The notes below the pieces were generated by a model. The model worked only from the letters and a program-made list of their open reading frames with translations. It was not told where the DNA came from and ran no database searches. A DNA stretch of 6,655 nucleotides. It comes from Ruminococcus sp. (GTDB lineage Bacteria > Bacillota > Clostridia > Oscillospirales > Ruminococcaceae). The stretch spans positions 1 through 6,655 of the forward strand of contig DMBA01000111.1 in the NCBI GenBank assembly GCA_003446315.1. The letters are read 5' to 3'. Below are positions 4,682-6,655 of this stretch, in pieces; the stretch's first letter is position 1; each line of letters begins with the position of its first letter. The translations under genes and the position numbers were made by a program.

Positions 4682-6655
4682 ATGGGTATGTCACAGAACA
4701 ATCAGAATACGGGACAAAATCCGAATTCGTTTCCGCTGCATCTGTTTTATCAGGGCAAAAATTACGATGCACAGCGCTTTTTCGGTGCACATACGGAAGA
4801 ACGCGACGGTGTCAAAAAGACCGTTTTTCGCGTTTGGGCACCGAATGCGATAGATGTTTCCGTAGTCGGCGATTTTAACGAGTGGAACCGGGATGCCAAC
4901 ACGATGCTGCCGATAGCAGACGGCGTATGGGAAGCATCGTTGGATCTTCTTCCGCCGTATACAATATATAAATACAGCATTTTGACGAAATCAGGCGATG
5001 TAAAACTCAAGAACGACCCCTACGGAACGCATTTTGAAACCGCACCGCAGAATGCGACCAAGCTCTATGAATCCGCCTATCAGTGGAAGGATGCAGCATG
5101 GGCGGAGAAAAAGGCGAAGACCAATGTCTATAAATCGCCGATGAATATTTATGAGGTGCATTATGCCTCGTGGCGCACATATGAGGACGGAAATCCGCTG
5201 AATTATGTGGAATTTGCAAAGCAGTTGATCCCGTATATGCAGGAAATGTCCTATACGCATGTGGAGTTTATGCCGCTGACGGAATATCCTTATGACGGTT
5301 CATGGGGATATCAGGTGACCGGCTATTTTGCACCGACATCCCGTTTCGGAACACCGGATGATTTCCGTCAGATGATCGACATGTTCCATCAGGCTGAAAT
5401 CGGCGTGATTCTGGACTGGGTTCCGGCGCATTTCCCGAAAGATGAACAGGGACTTTATGAATTTGACGGCGCATGCCTGTATGAATATACCGATCCGCTG
5501 AAGCGGGAGCATAAGGGATGGGGCACAAGAGTATTTGATTACGGCAGACCGGAAGTCTGCTCGTTCCTGATCTCCTCTGCACTGTATTGGCTGGATGAAT
5601 TTCATATTGACGGTTTGCGCGTAGATGCGGTTGCTTCCATGCTTTATCTCGATTATGACCGCAGAGACGGCGAGTGGCGGCCGAATGTCAAAGGCGGCAG
5701 AGAGAATCTGGAAGCCGTTGCATTTTTGAAGCAGCTCAATGAAGCCGCATTCGGCAGACATCCGGATGTTTTGATGATCGCAGAAGAATCCACGGCATGG
5801 CCGCTGGTCACAAAACCGACCGATATCGGCGGCTTGGGCTTCAATTTCAAGTGGAATATGGGCTGGATGAACGATATGCTGTCCTATATGTCAATGGATC
5901 CGCTGTATCGTGCATTCAATCATGATAAGCTCACATTCTCATTCTTCTATTGTTTCTCCGAGAATTATGTTCTGCCGATCTCGCATGATGAGATCGTGCA
6001 CGGCAAGTGCTCCATGCTGGAGAAAATGCCGGGTACTGAAAATGATAAATTCGCATCGTATCGTGCATTCCTTTGCTATATGTTTGCGCATCCGGGTAAG
6101 AAGCTGCTCTTTATGGGTCAGGAATTTGCACAGCGCAAGGAATGGAATTATCAGCAGGAGCTGGAATGGTTCATGCTGGATTATCCGAGTCATAATACCA
6201 TGCGGGAATTTTCAAAGGCACTGAATAAATTCTATAAGGATACACCGGCGCTTTGGGAAAATGACGATTCATGGAAGGGTTTTAGCTGGATCTCCAATGA
6301 TGACTACCGGCAGAGTGTGATCGCATTCCGCCGCATTGATGACAGCGGTGAAGAAGTGATCGCTGTGTGCAATTTTGTACCGGTCGGCAGAGAGCATTAC
6401 CGCATCGGCGTGCCGCATGAGGGAACCTATACGCTTGTATTTGATTCCGATGCGACTGCATTCGGCGGCAGCGGAACGGCATCCAAAAAGGTCAAGTCCG
6501 AGGAAGTCGGGATGCATGGCTTTGAGCAGTCGGTTGAATTGACGCTCCCGCCGCTGTCCGTGCAGTATTACCGTCTTGCACCGAAAAAGACCCGTGCAAA
6601 GAAAGCAGATGCAGCCGAGCCTGTAAAGGAAGAAAAGCCAAAGAAGACCCGCGCA
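4682..6655 (+). CDS. glgB: 1,4-alpha-glucan branching enzyme GlgB (3' end outside window)
   Basis: 658 codons are open to the right edge with no stop. GlgB cuts an alpha-1,4-glucan chain and rejoins it through an alpha-1,6 bond, making branches in glycogen. Residues ~45-135 are a CBM48 domain (VFRVWAPNAIDVSVVGDFNE). The GH13 barrel (~150-530) shows YDGSWGYQVTGYFAPTSRFG (204 on), region I GVILDWVPAHFPKD (241-254), GLRVDAVASML with nucleophile Asp315, IAEEST with the acid/base Glu368, and SHDEIVHGK with Asp436. MGQEFAQRKEWN (478 on) follows, then a C-terminal beta domain to about 632. Only one N-terminal domain precedes the barrel, so this is a short-form GlgB, unlike the E. coli enzyme. All catalytic residues are present. 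Beyond 633 there is a Lys/Ala-rich tail with a repeated PKKTRA. The start at 4682 has GGAGG 5 nt upstream; the ATG at 4688 (11 nt) is a less likely alternative. No other glg genes are in the window. Confidence 0.96.
   Translation, partial: MGMSQNNQNTGQNPNSFPLHLFYQGKNYDAQRFFGAHTEERDGVKKTVFRVWAPNAIDVSVVGDFNEWNRDANTMLPIADGVWEASLDLLPPYTIYKYSILTKSGDVKLKNDPYGTHFETAPQNATKLYESAYQWKDAAWAEKKAKTNVYKSPMNIYEVHYASWRTYEDGNPLNYVEFAKQLIPYMQEMSYTHVEFMPLTEYPYDGSWGYQVTGYFAPTSRFGTPDDFRQMIDMFHQAEIGVILDWVPAHFPKDEQGLYEFDGACLYEYTDPLKREHKGWGTRVFDYGRPEVCSFLISSALYWLDEFHIDGLRVDAVASMLYLDYDRRDGEWRPNVKGGRENLEAVAFLKQLNEAAFGRHPDVLMIAEESTAWPLVTKPTDIGGLGFNFKWNMGWMNDMLSYMSMDPLYRAFNHDKLTFSFFYCFSENYVLPISHDEIVHGKCSMLEKMPGTENDKFASYRAFLCYMFAHPGKKLLFMGQEFAQRKEWNYQQELEWFMLDYPSHNTMREFSKALNKFYKDTPALWENDDSWKGFSWISNDDYRQSVIAFRRIDDSGEEVIAVCNFVPVGREHYRIGVPHEGTYTLVFDSDATAFGGSGTASKKVKSEEVGMHGFEQSVELTLPPLSVQYYRLAPKKTRAKKADAAEPVKEEKPKKTRA
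6581..6655 (+). repeat. repeated PKKTRA motif in the GlgB C-terminal tail
   Basis: After the normal end of the GlgB fold (QYYRL, residues 628-632), the tail reads PKKTRA at 634-639 and again at 653-658, separated by AKKADAAEPVKEEK minus its last residue. The two copies differ at wobble bases (CCG AAA AAG ACC CGT GCA versus CCA AAG AAG ACC CGC GCA), so this is a diverged or protein-level repeat. The tail is strongly basic with interspersed Glu and is probably disordered. The window ends exactly at the second copy, so the number of repeats is unknown. Confidence 0.65.

Noticed and set aside
4615..4878. Open frame MNFMKERIGNDRYHSRIGSG overlapping the glgB start
   Set aside because: It has no ribosome site, and most of it overlaps glgB in another frame where the CBM48 domain is unmistakable. 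Its sequence loses protein-like character past 4690.
1..6655. CRISPR array, insertion sequence, prophage or tRNA
   Set aside because: No regularly spaced repeats, transposase or integrase motifs, terminal inverted repeats or tRNA-like cloverleaf were seen on either strand.

Overview
The window looks like a piece of a spore-forming Clostridia chromosome of moderate GC. It carries a SpoIIE-type sporulation phosphatase, a Firmicute-style MmcQ/YjbR protein, a clostridial-type methyltransferase and a short-form GlgB, with strong GGAGG-type ribosome binding sites throughout. A Ruminococcaceae/Oscillospirales gut bacterium is my best guess from protein style and codon choice. That placement is an inference, not something the sequence proves.

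Layout. Positions 1-1975 (minus strand) hold a tightly packed four-gene operon read right to left: an MmcQ/YjbR protein with a C-terminal EVE-like domain, a broken phzF-like isomerase gene, a small class I SAM-dependent methyltransferase, and the start of a double-CxxC zinc-ribbon protein that runs off the left edge. Two junctions are ATGA overlaps. The operon is driven by a near-consensus sigma-A promoter with an extended -10 (2008-2036). Positions 1976-2127 form a divergent promoter region. On its plus side lies a TATAAT box with a Spo0A-box-like sequence where the -35 would be, the layout expected for a Spo0A-activated spoIIE promoter. Positions 2128-4365 (plus) encode SpoIIE. Positions 4366-4681 are a 316-base intergenic region with no convincing terminator, a clear sigma-A promoter for the next gene, and a 5' leader with competing hairpins around the ribosome binding site. 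From 4682 to the right edge (plus) lies glgB, the glycogen branching enzyme, which is open at 6655 and ends in an unusual Lys/Ala-rich tail.

How they work together. SpoIIE would dephosphorylate the anti-anti-sigma factor SpoIIAA to activate sigma-F in the forespore. GlgB branches the alpha-glucan reserve polymer, which many clostridia accumulate before sporulation, but it has its own promoter and any link to spoIIE is only by adjacency. The minus-strand operon appears to be accessory or housekeeping with no recognisable single pathway. The most concrete oddity is the phzF-like gene: its N-terminal third and C-terminal ~45 codons are both well preserved but lie in different frames, with roughly 120 codons missing between them. 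This points to a recent out-of-frame internal deletion or an assembly error. I did not find a convincing new multi-gene system, CRISPR array, mobile element or RNA gene.
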